DNA of 64,000 bases. Origin: Alterileibacterium massiliense (GTDB lineage Bacteria; Bacillota; Clostridia; Peptostreptococcales; Anaerovoracaceae). Positions 25,656 to 34,097 of the stretch are shown here, piece after piece. Both the position numbers and the translations under genes were made by a program. The stretch spans positions 511,289 to 575,288 of the forward strand of contig NZ_FNWE01000002.1 in the NCBI RefSeq assembly GCF_900104645.1. The letters are read 5' to 3'. Position 1 is the first letter of the stretch. Each line of letters begins with the position of its first letter. The notes under the pieces were generated by a model. The model saw only the letters and a program-made list of their open reading frames with translations. It made no database searches and was not told the origin of the DNA.

Positions 25656-26498
25656 GGAGAATGGACATTTGTACCAAACAAGCACAATGTAACATATGAG
25701 TACAAGAGCGGAACTGCAGGAATGGACATACCTGACGCACTAAAGGATAAAGCACCAAGCAAAGTAACAGGCAAGGTGAAAGGTGACAAGGTAACATCAC
25801 CAGTGCCAACAGGAAAAGACGCAGAATTTAGAGATGAAGCTGGTAAGGGAACATGGAAGTTCAAGAGCTACGACAAGAGCGAAGTAACGATAGATAACAA
25901 GGACGAACATGTAGTTGGAACATGGGTATTTGAAAAAGACCCAGCACCAAAGACCTACAAGGTAACGCATAAGTTTGAGAGTGAAGATCCAAATGTAGAG
26001 CTACCGGATGCTGTAAAGAAATTACAACCAAGCGACGAGACAGGAAAGGCAGACGGAAGCAAGGTAACTCCAACATAGCCAAATACAAAGAAAGTAGAAA
26101 CAAATGAAGGAACTATTTATACCGATGCTAAGGAAGATGCTATAACGGTAGAAAATAAAGATGAGCAGTCAATGCTTAAGATAGGCAATTTAGTAATCTC
26201 ATCTGACAAAGGCAAGATGGCGGATTCAGTGCTTAATAAAAATGTAATAAAGGTCAGAAAACTTGGTGACGAAATGATTTCATATAAGTTTGAACCTGAG
26301 GCTAATGATTTCAAGCTTACTTTTGTAAAAGACGGGTATCAGATAGTAAAGAAGAAGTTTGATAAGGATAAAGACGATGCTAGGCAAAACGAAAAACTTC
26401 GCCCATCGACAGGAGATAGTACTGATATAACCATAGGTTTATTGATTATTCTTTTGTCAATACCTTTTATTTCAAAATTAAAAAGAAAAGAGAGATAA
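25656..26498 (+). pseudogene. SHIRT-repeat cell-wall-anchored surface protein, 5'-truncated and with internal stop
   Basis: One reading frame runs from the terminator to 26498, broken by a TAG at 26076-26078. The first part encodes the end of one and most of two SHIRT-like adhesin repeats (GEWTFVPNKHNVTYEYKSG; TYKVTHKFESEDPNVELPDA), which normally form rod-like stalks. After the stop the same frame continues PNTKKVETNEGT and ends in RPSTGDS, a hydrophobic helix and KRKER, a sortase signal of the P-x-T-G-D type. No signal peptide, start codon with ribosome binding site or N-terminal domain is present. It is either a decayed gene or a silent donor cassette. Confidence 0.8.
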
Positions 26499-26524
26499 AA
26501 ACATATTAAAATTTAAGATATTCG

Positions 26525-26566
26525 ATAAAAACAGCTGAGACAATATTTCGGCTGTTTTTATTTTTC
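26525..26566 (+). terminator. Terminator after the SHIRT gene remnant
   Basis: A long stem AAAAACAGCTGA/TCGGCTGTTTTT (one G-T pair) with a short loop, followed by ATTTTTC. The remaining 26567-26793 is AT-rich, with no gene or clear promoter. Confidence 0.8.
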
Positions 26567-26793
26567 AGTATTTAATCTTATTTTAAAAACTTAAATTGCT
26601 ATATAGAGGACTATTTTCGTTTGAAAAGCTTTGCGATTAATACTAAAATTTAGATAGATAAAAACAGATAAAAATAAATAGAATAAAGGTTGAAAATTTA
26701 AATACCAATTAAATACCAATTTATAATACTTATTTAAGGAAGGCATATTTGAAAATTACAAACAAATTAATAAAAACGAAAGGAGATTAATCG

Positions 26794-27093
26794 ATGGCTA
26801 ATCAAAAAATTAAGAGGACGAATAGGTTCGGAGGGGTGACTTATAATATTGTAAAGCATATAGGCGTTGTTGCTAAATACAAGAGTGGCTGGTCTAAAGA
26901 GCTTAATATTGTCGAATGGAATGACGGACCGCCTAAATATGATTTGAGGGACTGGGATAGTGAGCATGAGAATATGGGCAAAGGGCTCACCTTTGTAAAG
27001 TCAGAAGCAAGAGAGCTCGCGAGGCTCTTAGAGGAAAGCTTTGACCTTGAAGATATTGATAAAATACCTGAAAAAATTGACAAGATGAAATAG
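26794..27093 (+). CDS. YdbC family PC4-like single-stranded DNA-binding protein
   Basis: 99 residues resembling the lactococcal YdbC family, a bacterial relative of the eukaryotic coactivator PC4 that binds single-stranded DNA. Characteristic strings are VKHIGVVAKYKSGWSKELN, VEWNDGPPKYDLRDWD and MGKGLTFVKSEARELARLLE. An N-terminal basic stretch (QKIKRTNRFGG) would help DNA contact. GAAAGGAG before the ATG. It stands alone between terminator and adhesin gene; its role is probably in replication, repair or transcription. Confidence 0.85.
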   Translation: MANQKIKRTNRFGGVTYNIVKHIGVVAKYKSGWSKELNIVEWNDGPPKYDLRDWDSEHENMGKGLTFVKSEARELARLLEESFDLEDIDKIPEKIDKMK

Positions 27094-27221
27094 GAATAAT
27101 GACCGCTATATATTAATTTGCCAGAATTTCATTAATCATAATTTTAAATGCTTAAATTTTTGTTTCTGCCTTTACTAAAACTTATATATCAAAAGATTTT
27201 CAGTTAATTATATAAAAAAGC

Positions 27222-27245
27222 TTGATATATATATATATATATAAT
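27222..27245 (+). promoter_or_regulatory. Candidate (TA)n slipped-strand promoter of the adhesin gene
   Basis: TTGATA (27222-27227) and TATAAT (27240-27245) are separated only by TA dinucleotides; the tract 27226-27243 holds nine TA units and ends in the -10 box. The spacer is now 12 bp, too short; adding two or three TA units would give 16 or 18 bp. The -10 box is 54 bp before the adhesin ATG. A length-variable promoter is inferred. A weaker alternative (TTGCTA, 17 nt, TAAATT) lies between it and the gene. Confidence 0.5.
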
Positions 27246-27299
27246 GGAATAAGGAAAATATTGCTACTGATAAACAAGATATATAAATTATAGGAAGGA

Positions 27300-29261
27300 A
27301 TGAGAAAAGTGAATGGTAAATTAATTGGCAAATTAAATGTATTTGCACTTATAATCACAATCTGCCTAGCAATTCTTTTTAGCGGATTTACTGATTTCAA
27401 TCAAGTTCATGCTGATGAAACTCAGGATGTGGAAGTAACAAATCTTGTAGGTAGAATTGGTGGAGGTGAAAGTGTAGGTTTATCTTTTAATTTAAAGATA
27501 AATCGTAGAGTAAAGCAAGGTGAGGAGATAGTTTTAAACCTTGGATATGATAAAGTTGATAAAAATGACGCTTTATATTTTAATCGAAGTTCATATGGTG
27601 AAATTAGCATAAAGAAGAATGATGGCTCAAAAGATATAATAGGTACAGTTATGGCATATGGTCATTCTAATGTTATTAAGTTTATTTTTAATAAAAAGGC
27701 GGAAAATTATGATGTGATAGATATTGATTTATCTTTTCCTCATGTTATTTACGATATAACTGCGTTTTCAGGAACAACTTCAAATCTAACACTAAAATTA
27801 CCATTTTATTTAACTATGGATGGCAAAAATATTACAAAAAAAGAGGCATTTGTAACCAGAGTCTATGAACCATATACGAAAATTACTCAGCTTAGCAATG
27901 GATTTATTAGCCGAGATTTAGAATCATTTTTTTATAGTGTTTATGTTGGACATAATGCCAAAAGCGGTGATATTATAGTTGAGTATCCAAATGAGCTCGT
28001 AGCCAATATTGATGGTATTAATCTTATGAACTGCAATTGTTTTACTATAAAAAAGCCAGATATAAATAATACTCTGATTAAAGCAAGAAAACTTACAAAA
28101 GTAGATGATAATTCATTATCAATTAAAAAAATAGATGGCAATAAAGTTGTAATACATTTTGATAAAGACAAATATAAATCAGAAGATATTGAAGGTATTA
28201 CAAATATAGTGTTTAAATATAAAGATGGATTTTCATATCAAGATGATCCCGCAAGAATTATTAAAATAGATTATACTGGTATTGGCGGAGTTATCAAAGA
28301 AGAAATAATAAAAAAAGCAGTAATTAATACCGGAGGAACAGGCACTATACTTGATGTTAGCAAGTATCAGCCTGAGGCAAGCCCTATTACAGTTCACAAG
28401 GGAGATGAGCTTAGCAACAAGATGATTACAGACCATGTAATTATCAAAGATAAAGACGGAAAGACTGTTAAAGCTGAGGACATCAATGCTACCAAGACAA
28501 GAGTAGATAATAATAAGATTGATACAAATACTGTCGGTAATTACAAGGCGACTGTGAATGTTGAATACAAAGACGGAAGCACAGAAAATGTTACAGTTCC
28601 TATTAAGGTAATTGACAATGTAATACCTAATCTTCCTGATGAAAATGGTAAAAATCCAGAAAAGCCTGATGGATATGTGACGGTAACGATGAATGCAGGT
28701 CAGCATGGTATGCTTGCAAAAGGCGAAGCAAAGGAATATTTTGTAAATCCTGAGAAGGTTGTCACAATACCTGCAAAGGACGCAATTGGTAAGCTAGGTT
28801 ATAAGTTCAGCAAATGGGATAGTCCGCTTAAAGCACAATTTAAGAATGACAAAACCATAAATGCGAAATATAAACAGCTTCCAGATGTAATACCTAATGT
28901 TCCTGACCATAATGGTAAAAAGCCTGAAAAGCCTGACGGTTATGTAACCGTAGTTGTTGACCCTGGTAATAATGGTAAGCTTGATCCAAGAGATGCAGGT
29001 GAATATTTTGTAAATCCAACAAAAGAAGTAACAATTCCTATTCATAATGCAGTTCCAAATGATGGATACAAGTTTAATAAATGGAGTCCAAGCAAGACTG
29101 GGCATTTCGACCATGATATGACTATCAAAGCTAAATATCTTGCAAAAGGTAATGCTAATAAGCCACAAACAGGAGATAATGGAATTGAAATTCCACTAGC
29201 TGTACTTATTTCAACTATAGGCATGGCATTTGTAGCAGTTAAAACTAAGAAGCATATTTAG
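27300..29261 (+). CDS. Cell-wall-anchored adhesin-like surface protein (P-Q-T-G-D sorting signal)
   Basis: 653 residues. Signal peptide 1-38 with likely cleavage VHA/DE. Residues about 41-340 look like beta-rich adhesin domains with no certain family. Residues about 350-435 form a Rib/Ig-like repeat (KGDELSNKMITDHVIIKDKD). Two InlB B-like repeats follow (about 440-525 and 529-615), each beginning VIPNxPDxNGKxPEKPDGYV. The C-terminus has KPQTGDNG, a hydrophobic helix and KTKKHI, for sortase linkage to peptidoglycan. AGGAAGGA overlaps the start region. A terminator follows, so it is a single gene. The ligand is unknown. Confidence 0.88.
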   Translation: MRKVNGKLIGKLNVFALIITICLAILFSGFTDFNQVHADETQDVEVTNLVGRIGGGESVGLSFNLKINRRVKQGEEIVLNLGYDKVDKNDALYFNRSSYGEISIKKNDGSKDIIGTVMAYGHSNVIKFIFNKKAENYDVIDIDLSFPHVIYDITAFSGTTSNLTLKLPFYLTMDGKNITKKEAFVTRVYEPYTKITQLSNGFISRDLESFFYSVYVGHNAKSGDIIVEYPNELVANIDGINLMNCNCFTIKKPDINNTLIKARKLTKVDDNSLSIKKIDGNKVVIHFDKDKYKSEDIEGITNIVFKYKDGFSYQDDPARIIKIDYTGIGGVIKEEIIKKAVINTGGTGTILDVSKYQPEASPITVHKGDELSNKMITDHVIIKDKDGKTVKAEDINATKTRVDNNKIDTNTVGNYKATVNVEYKDGSTENVTVPIKVIDNVIPNLPDENGKNPEKPDGYVTVTMNAGQHGMLAKGEAKEYFVNPEKVVTIPAKDAIGKLGYKFSKWDSPLKAQFKNDKTINAKYKQLPDVIPNVPDHNGKKPEKPDGYVTVVVDPGNNGKLDPRDAGEYFVNPTKEVTIPIHNAVPNDGYKFNKWSPSKTGHFDHDMTIKAKYLAKGNANKPQTGDNGIEIPLAVLISTIGMAFVAVKTKKHI

Positions 29262-29390
29262 CAGGCAAAATTTTCCCTATCTGATTATCAAAATAATTAT
29301 TAACACTAATATTTATTTGATGATTAGTTAAGATACTAAATCTGAAAGAAATTAACATAATATATCAAAATATCAGATATTAAGACTAAG

Positions 29391-29446
29391 CGATGATGAG
29401 AGGGCTTTAAGTAAATTAGCAAAGCCACCTCGTCATCGTTTTATTA
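29391..29446 (+). terminator. Terminator after the adhesin gene
   Basis: Stem CGATGATGAG/CTCGTCATCG (one G-T pair) continued by GGGCTTT/AAAGCC, followed by TTTTATTATTT. Strong hairpin. Confidence 0.85.
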
Positions 29447-29476
29447 TTTAGCATTTAAAAAATAAAAGTGCTCCTA

Positions 29477-29508
29477 TTTTAATAAATGTGAAATTTAATT
29501 TTGACATT
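29477..29508 (+). repeat. 32-bp exact direct repeat, copy 2
   Basis: Identical to 25437-25468. Here it is itself flanked by aataaaagtgctcct (29461-29475) and aataaaaagtgctcct (29511-29526), like an insertion between duplicated target bases. Confidence 0.85.
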
Positions 29509-29800
29509 AAAATAAAAAGTGCTCCTGCATATTATTAAAATTTGGGGAACAAAAAATATATTATGCCACGAAAATTATTCCTTGTGTTTGCGATTAACCC
29601 TTGACTATGATTGATTTATATATGAATAAAAAGTGTGGGGAAACATATAAATTATTCGCAGACAAGAAGCATGAGATATGAATATAGAAAAAGATAAGAT
29701 AATTGATGAAAAAAATCTACTCGTCTTATTAATTTAAATTTTCAAATAAAAAGAGCTTCATGTATATTATTGAAAATTGGGGAACAAAATGGCATAATAT
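29507..29800 (+). repeat. Imperfect 55-bp repeat pair upstream of the Fic gene
   Basis: The segment 29507-29563 (aaaataaaaagtgctcctgc, then atattattaaaatttgggga, then acaaaa) recurs with about 80 percent identity at 29741-29800. Between them (29564-29740) there is no gene. Both copies contain the 9-mer TTGGGGAAC (29542-29550, 29777-29785), which occurs again inverted at 29811 and directly at 30781 after the gene. Confidence 0.7.
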
Positions 29801-29819
29801 TAAATAAAAAGTTCCCCAA
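29770..29819 (+). promoter_or_regulatory. Fic gene promoter within a 9-bp inverted repeat
   Basis: TTGAAA (29770-29775), 17 nt and CATAAT (29793-29798) form a plausible promoter. The perfect inverted repeat TTGGGGAAC (29777-29785)/GTTCCCCAA (29811-29819) encloses the -10 box. It could act as an operator or as an RNA hairpin ahead of the ribosome binding site. Confidence 0.5.
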
Positions 29820-29832
29820 GGGAGAGAAAGCA

Positions 29833-30771
29833 ATGACTATAAAATATAACGAAATACAAGAATTACTCAGAAGGCGTGCTGATCTTCATACAAGATTGAA
29901 TTTGATGCCTTATGATGGCACACCAGAAATTAAAGAGCGTGGCGATCGAAAATATTTATATATAAGAAAACGAGTTGCTGGCAAATTGACATCAACATAT
30001 GTTGGCGTGTATACCGAAGAACTCTATAATTTACTGCTTCGTAATGCTAGAGAAATACGAGAAATAAGGAAGAAACTAAGACATATAGAAAAGCAACTAG
30101 CTGATAGTGGATACTCTGAAGATGAATTATCTATTGAGGTTATAATTAATATTGCATTTGCGAGAGCAAATATGAAGATGAATATTTATGATCAGGCTGT
30201 ACTAGAGGGAGTAGCAACATCTTTTCCTCAAACAGAAGAAATCATAGATAATGGAAAAGTTACCGGCATGACAGCAACCGATGTACAAAAAATTTTAAAT
30301 CTTAAACACGCATGGGAGTTTATATTAGATAGAGATGTAATTGCGAGCAAATCAGACTATTATATGCTTAGTCATATTGCGAGTCTTGTTAATGAGGGCT
30401 TTTTCGCTGAAGGAGGTCGTATACGCGGAGTTCCTGTTACTATTGGAGGCTCATCTTATGTACCTCCATTGCCAATTGAAATAGATGTTAAAGATAAAAT
30501 AAAAGAGATTACTGAAGAAGCTGACGAAGTAATTAATATTGCAATCAAATTATGCCTATATTGTATGAAGACACAGATTTTCCTTGATGGGAATAAGAGG
30601 GCATCTGTTATTTTTGCTAACCACTATTTAATATCCCATGGAGGTGGTTTTTTGGTTATTCCAAAAAAAGAAGTTCCAGAATTTAAAAAGCTACTTGTAA
30701 AGTATTATGAGGGAAATGACATAGCTATTATTTCTAATTTTATGAAAAACAATTGTTGGAAAACTATCTAA
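29833..30771 (+). CDS. Fic family protein lacking the catalytic histidine
   Basis: 312 residues; GGGAGAG sets the start at ATG 29833. Residues about 125-300 have the Fic fold: an AVLEG segment like the inhibitory helix of class II Fic proteins, the ILNLKHAWEFIL helix, and the core motif TQIFLDGNKRAS (247-258). In Fic enzymes the core reads HxFxDGN; here Gln248 replaces the His that deprotonates the target hydroxyl, so normal AMP transfer is doubtful. The N-terminal 90 residues are helical and charged. No antitoxin-like gene is adjacent. Repeats on both sides suggest a mobile or regulated cassette. Confidence 0.85.
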   Translation: MTIKYNEIQELLRRRADLHTRLNLMPYDGTPEIKERGDRKYLYIRKRVAGKLTSTYVGVYTEELYNLLLRNAREIREIRKKLRHIEKQLADSGYSEDELSIEVIINIAFARANMKMNIYDQAVLEGVATSFPQTEEIIDNGKVTGMTATDVQKILNLKHAWEFILDRDVIASKSDYYMLSHIASLVNEGFFAEGGRIRGVPVTIGGSSYVPPLPIEIDVKDKIKEITEEADEVINIAIKLCLYCMKTQIFLDGNKRASVIFANHYLISHGGGFLVIPKKEVPEFKKLLVKYYEGNDIAIISNFMKNNCWKTI

Positions 30772-30779
30772 TTATAAAC

Positions 30780-30826
30780 TTTGGGGAACTTTAATTATAA
30801 GAATCTATAATTTTATTCCCCAAATA
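30780..30826 (+). terminator. Long hairpin after the Fic gene
   Basis: TTTGGGGAA (30780-30788) pairs with TTCCCCAAA (30816-30824), and the AT-rich interior (TTTAATTATA/TATAATTTTA) extends the stem around a short loop. There is no long T-run, so it may serve as RNA end, repeat boundary or both. The remaining gap to 31007 holds no other gene. Confidence 0.55.
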
Positions 30827-31007
30827 TAAATGCTAATACAAGGCAACTCTCTAACAGCAGGTGTTTTATATATAGCAGAATCAAAGATGAATACGGCGTA
30901 TCAAGGCAATGATTAAAGACTTGGAATTTCAGCGTGCTTGACCCTTATTTATCACTGTGATAAACTTCATAACTAAGTTTATATAAACGAATTTGGAGGC
31001 ATCAATA

Positions 31008-32666
31008 ATGATGGTGAAGATAAAAAGAGACCCTAGCGGTACATATGAAAATATTGAGATAGATAAAGGCATAAAGATAGAAGAACTCTATTTAAAATAT
31101 AGGGATAAATTTAAAAATGATGTGGTTATCGCCATGGCTAACAACCATATCGTGCCACTTGACTATGTGGTTCAAGACGGCGAAACAATAGAATTTTTGG
31201 ATATTACAAATAATGAAGCATATCTATCATATCAGAGCAGTTTGACCTTATTGCTACTCAAGGCGTCTTCCGATCTGCTTGGCGATAAGCCTGGCATGAG
31301 GGTTAGAGCGTCTATTAATGACGGACTTTATATAACCTATGATGAAAAGGTAGATGAAGAGCAAGTTGCCAAGATATACCAGAGGATGAAGAAGCTAGTA
31401 GAAGATGATATTCCAATAATTAGTCGCGAGTTTACTAAAGAAGAGGGGAAAAAGCTTCTCGAGGAAGAAGGGCTTGATGATAAATCAAGACTACTTAACA
31501 AGCTTGCAAATGATGAAACAATCAAAATATATTCCTTAGATGGATATAGCGAATTTTTCTATAACTACCTTGTTCCATCAACTTCATATCTTAACAATTT
31601 TGAACTTATGAGATATAGAGATGGAATATTGCTAAGGTATCCGCACCCATCAGACCCACATTCAATACCAAGATTTGAAGATGACTACATTGTCTACAAT
31701 GCTTTTGTTGAACAAGCAGAGTGGAAAAGCTTACTTGGCATAAATTACATGGCGGACTTAAACGATGCAACCTTGGATAAAGAGATAAGTCGCACCATTA
31801 TTCAGCTTAGCGAAGCCTTGCACGACAAGAAGATAGTTCAGATAGCAAATAGAATTACAGAAGAAAAGAAGAGGATGATTCTCATTCTCGGACCATCTTC
31901 ATCAGGAAAGACCACTTTTGCAAGAAGACTTCTTATTCAGCTTATGGTTAATGGTCTTAGACCTCTATATATAGGCACCGATGATTATTTCGTTGAGAGG
32001 GAAGACACGCCAAGAGATGAGAATGGTGAATATGATTTTGAGTCGATAGATGCTGTAGATATAGAGCTTTTCAACAACAATATGAACGATTTGCTTTTGG
32101 GCAAAGAAGTTGATATGCCTATATTTGATTTTATTACAGGGCATAAGAAGTTTGGAAAGAGAATGACGAGACTTGAAAGCGGTCAACCGATAATCGTCGA
32201 AGGAATACACGCATTTAACCACGCATTGACAGGCGAGATTGATGACTCTGAGAAATTCAAAATATACATAAGTCCTCTTACCCAGCTTAATTTGGATGCA
32301 CATAATAGAATTCCAGCAACGGACACTAGAATTTTCAGAAGAATTATTAGAGACGCAAGGACAAGAGATCATACAGCAGAGGAGACACTCAAAAGGTGGT
32401 CTAAGGTCCATGAGGCAGAAAGTGTAAACATATTCCCATACACTCATGAGGCAGATATTTTCTTTAATTCAGTACACTTATATGAAATGGCAGTTATAAA
32501 AAAATATGCAGAGCCTCTTTTGAAGAAAGTCAAGGAGGATTCTCCTGAGTATTCGGCTGCATCAAGGCTTTTGAGAGAGCTTAGATATGTATCGAAGATG
32601 ACAGAAGATAATTATATAAATAATGATTCTATATTGAGAGAGTTCATAGGAGGCGGAACTATTTGA
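31008..32666 (+). CDS. Nucleoside (uridine-type) kinase with N-terminal TGS-like domain
   Basis: About 552 residues. N-terminal TGS/ubiquitin-like domain (1-65), a threonyl-tRNA-synthetase-like middle part, and a C-terminal P-loop kinase of the uridine kinase/phosphoribulokinase family: Walker A GPSSSGKT (295-302), then PLYIGTDDYFVEREDTP and IIVEGIHAFN. The family phosphorylates nucleosides, probably uridine or cytidine, in salvage. GGAGG at 30995-30999 sets the start at ATG 31008; the TTG at 30993 overlaps it. The stop overlaps the next ATG, coupling it to mtaB. Confidence 0.9.
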   Translation: MMVKIKRDPSGTYENIEIDKGIKIEELYLKYRDKFKNDVVIAMANNHIVPLDYVVQDGETIEFLDITNNEAYLSYQSSLTLLLLKASSDLLGDKPGMRVRASINDGLYITYDEKVDEEQVAKIYQRMKKLVEDDIPIISREFTKEEGKKLLEEEGLDDKSRLLNKLANDETIKIYSLDGYSEFFYNYLVPSTSYLNNFELMRYRDGILLRYPHPSDPHSIPRFEDDYIVYNAFVEQAEWKSLLGINYMADLNDATLDKEISRTIIQLSEALHDKKIVQIANRITEEKKRMILILGPSSSGKTTFARRLLIQLMVNGLRPLYIGTDDYFVEREDTPRDENGEYDFESIDAVDIELFNNNMNDLLLGKEVDMPIFDFITGHKKFGKRMTRLESGQPIIVEGIHAFNHALTGEIDDSEKFKIYISPLTQLNLDAHNRIPATDTRIFRRIIRDARTRDHTAEETLKRWSKVHEAESVNIFPYTHEADIFFNSVHLYEMAVIKKYAEPLLKKVKEDSPEYSAASRLLRELRYVSKMTEDNYINNDSILREFIGGGTI

Positions 32667-34009
32667 TGAAAAGCATGGGCAAGTTAAAAGTGTCTATTCA
32701 TACCCTTGGCTGCAAGGTAAATCAGTATGAATCCGAACTTATCTCAGAACAATTTGCATCGCATGGAGATGAAATCGCAGGCGAAAATGAATTTGCAGAT
32801 GTTTATATTATAAATACCTGCACCGTAACGGGAATAGCTGACAGAAAATCTAGGCAGATTATAAGAAGAAAGAAGAAAATTAATAAAGATGCACTCATCG
32901 TCGTGACAGGTTGCTATGCACAGGTTGCGTCAGAAGAAGTGGAAAAAATTGATGATGTCGATATTGTAATCGGAAATAATTTAAAATCTACAATTTATGA
33001 AACCGTGCATAGGCTGATAGACATCAAATCTCATGAAAAAATAGTTAGCGTACTGCCTTTAGAAGATTTAAATTGCTACGAGGACATGGGAATTAGCCTA
33101 GGCATAGCCTCAGGTAGAACTAGAGCGTATATTAAGATACAGGAGGGGTGCAACAGATTTTGCTCATATTGCATGATTCCATTTGCGAGAGGAAGGATAA
33201 GGAGCAGGTCTTTAGATGACATTATTTTAGAGGTACATTCGCTTCTTAAAAATGGTGCTAAAGAAATTGTTTTAACGGGTATAAATACAGCACTTTATGG
33301 ATTTGATTTTGAAAAAAATGGCAGGTATCCGCTTTCTGAGCTAATAGAGAAGATAGATGAAATTGAGGGCGATTTCAGAATAAGGCTTAGCTCACTTGAG
33401 CCTACGGTGGTTAATAAAGATGATGTAATGAGCCTTATAGGATATGACAAGCTCGCAAGGCATCTCCACCTTTCAGCTCAGAGCGGAAGTACAAATATCC
33501 TTAAAAAGATGAATAGAACCTATGATAGAAATGGGTATTTGAAAATCGTTAAGGCAATAAGAGATTATGACCCATTATACGGCATAAGTACAGACATAAT
33601 AGTGGGATTTCCTTATGAAAGCGAAAAAGACTTCGAGGATTCACTTATGCTTCTATCTGAGGCTGAGTTTTGCAGGGTTCACGCTTTTAAATACTCCCCA
33701 AGGAAGGGGACGAAGGCAGCCTCATTTAAGAATAGAGTTGATAGCGATATAAAAAATAGAAGAATTGATAAGCTGATAAGCGAGGCATCAAAGGTATCTC
33801 TAAATTTTATAAATAAAAATAAGATGACAGTTGAGAGAGTTCTCACCGAGGAAAGGACTGGAGATTATGTCACTGGATATACTGGAAATTATATCAAGGC
33901 ATATATTCTTGACAGGGATAGAAATATTAAAACAGGCGAGTTTTATAATGTTAGAATTATCGAACCCTATGAGGACGGGTGCTTAGCTCAAGTAGAAATG
34001 ATAGAATAG
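32666..34009 (+). CDS. mtaB: tRNA t6A37 methylthiotransferase MtaB
   Basis: Radical-SAM enzyme that adds a methylthio group to N6-threonylcarbamoyladenosine at position 37 of tRNAs. N-terminal UPF0004 domain with cluster cysteines in TLGCKVNQYES (C16), INTCTVT and VTGCYAQ; the radical-SAM cluster CNRFCSYC; and a C-terminal TRAM domain. GCKVNQYE distinguishes MtaB from MiaB. The ATG overlaps the stop of the kinase gene (ATGA); a TTG three bases earlier is less likely. About 447 residues. Confidence 0.95.
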   Translation: MKSMGKLKVSIHTLGCKVNQYESELISEQFASHGDEIAGENEFADVYIINTCTVTGIADRKSRQIIRRKKKINKDALIVVTGCYAQVASEEVEKIDDVDIVIGNNLKSTIYETVHRLIDIKSHEKIVSVLPLEDLNCYEDMGISLGIASGRTRAYIKIQEGCNRFCSYCMIPFARGRIRSRSLDDIILEVHSLLKNGAKEIVLTGINTALYGFDFEKNGRYPLSELIEKIDEIEGDFRIRLSSLEPTVVNKDDVMSLIGYDKLARHLHLSAQSGSTNILKKMNRTYDRNGYLKIVKAIRDYDPLYGISTDIIVGFPYESEKDFEDSLMLLSEAEFCRVHAFKYSPRKGTKAASFKNRVDSDIKNRRIDKLISEASKVSLNFINKNKMTVERVLTEERTGDYVTGYTGNYIKAYILDRDRNIKTGEFYNVRIIEPYEDGCLAQVEMIE

Positions 34010-34033
34010 CCTTGATGGATACAAGATATTATT

Positions 34034-34080
34034 AATTGCTTTAGATGATAGATTGGTTTAGATTATAAATTGGTTTAGAT
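34034..34080 (+). repeat. Threefold short repeat before the HIT gene
   Basis: ATTGSTTTAGAT occurs at 34034, 34052 and 34069 (the first with one change) with a period of 17-18 bp. It lies in the 88-bp gap between mtaB and the HIT gene. No function is seen. Confidence 0.55.
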
Positions 34081-34097
34081 ATAGAAAGGAGAATTCG

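Noticed and set aside
25591-26103. Minus-strand open frames across the SHIRT remnant
   Set aside because: They are shadows of the repeat-coding plus strand, with unlikely amino-acid composition and no ribosome binding sites.
27226-27243. TA tract as a transposon target or replication element
   Set aside because: There are no inverted ends or element genes, and its placement between promoter-like boxes gives a simpler explanation.
29833-30771. Fic gene as a classical toxin-antitoxin pair
   Set aside because: No small antitoxin-like open frame lies directly before or after it, and the core motif lacks the catalytic His.
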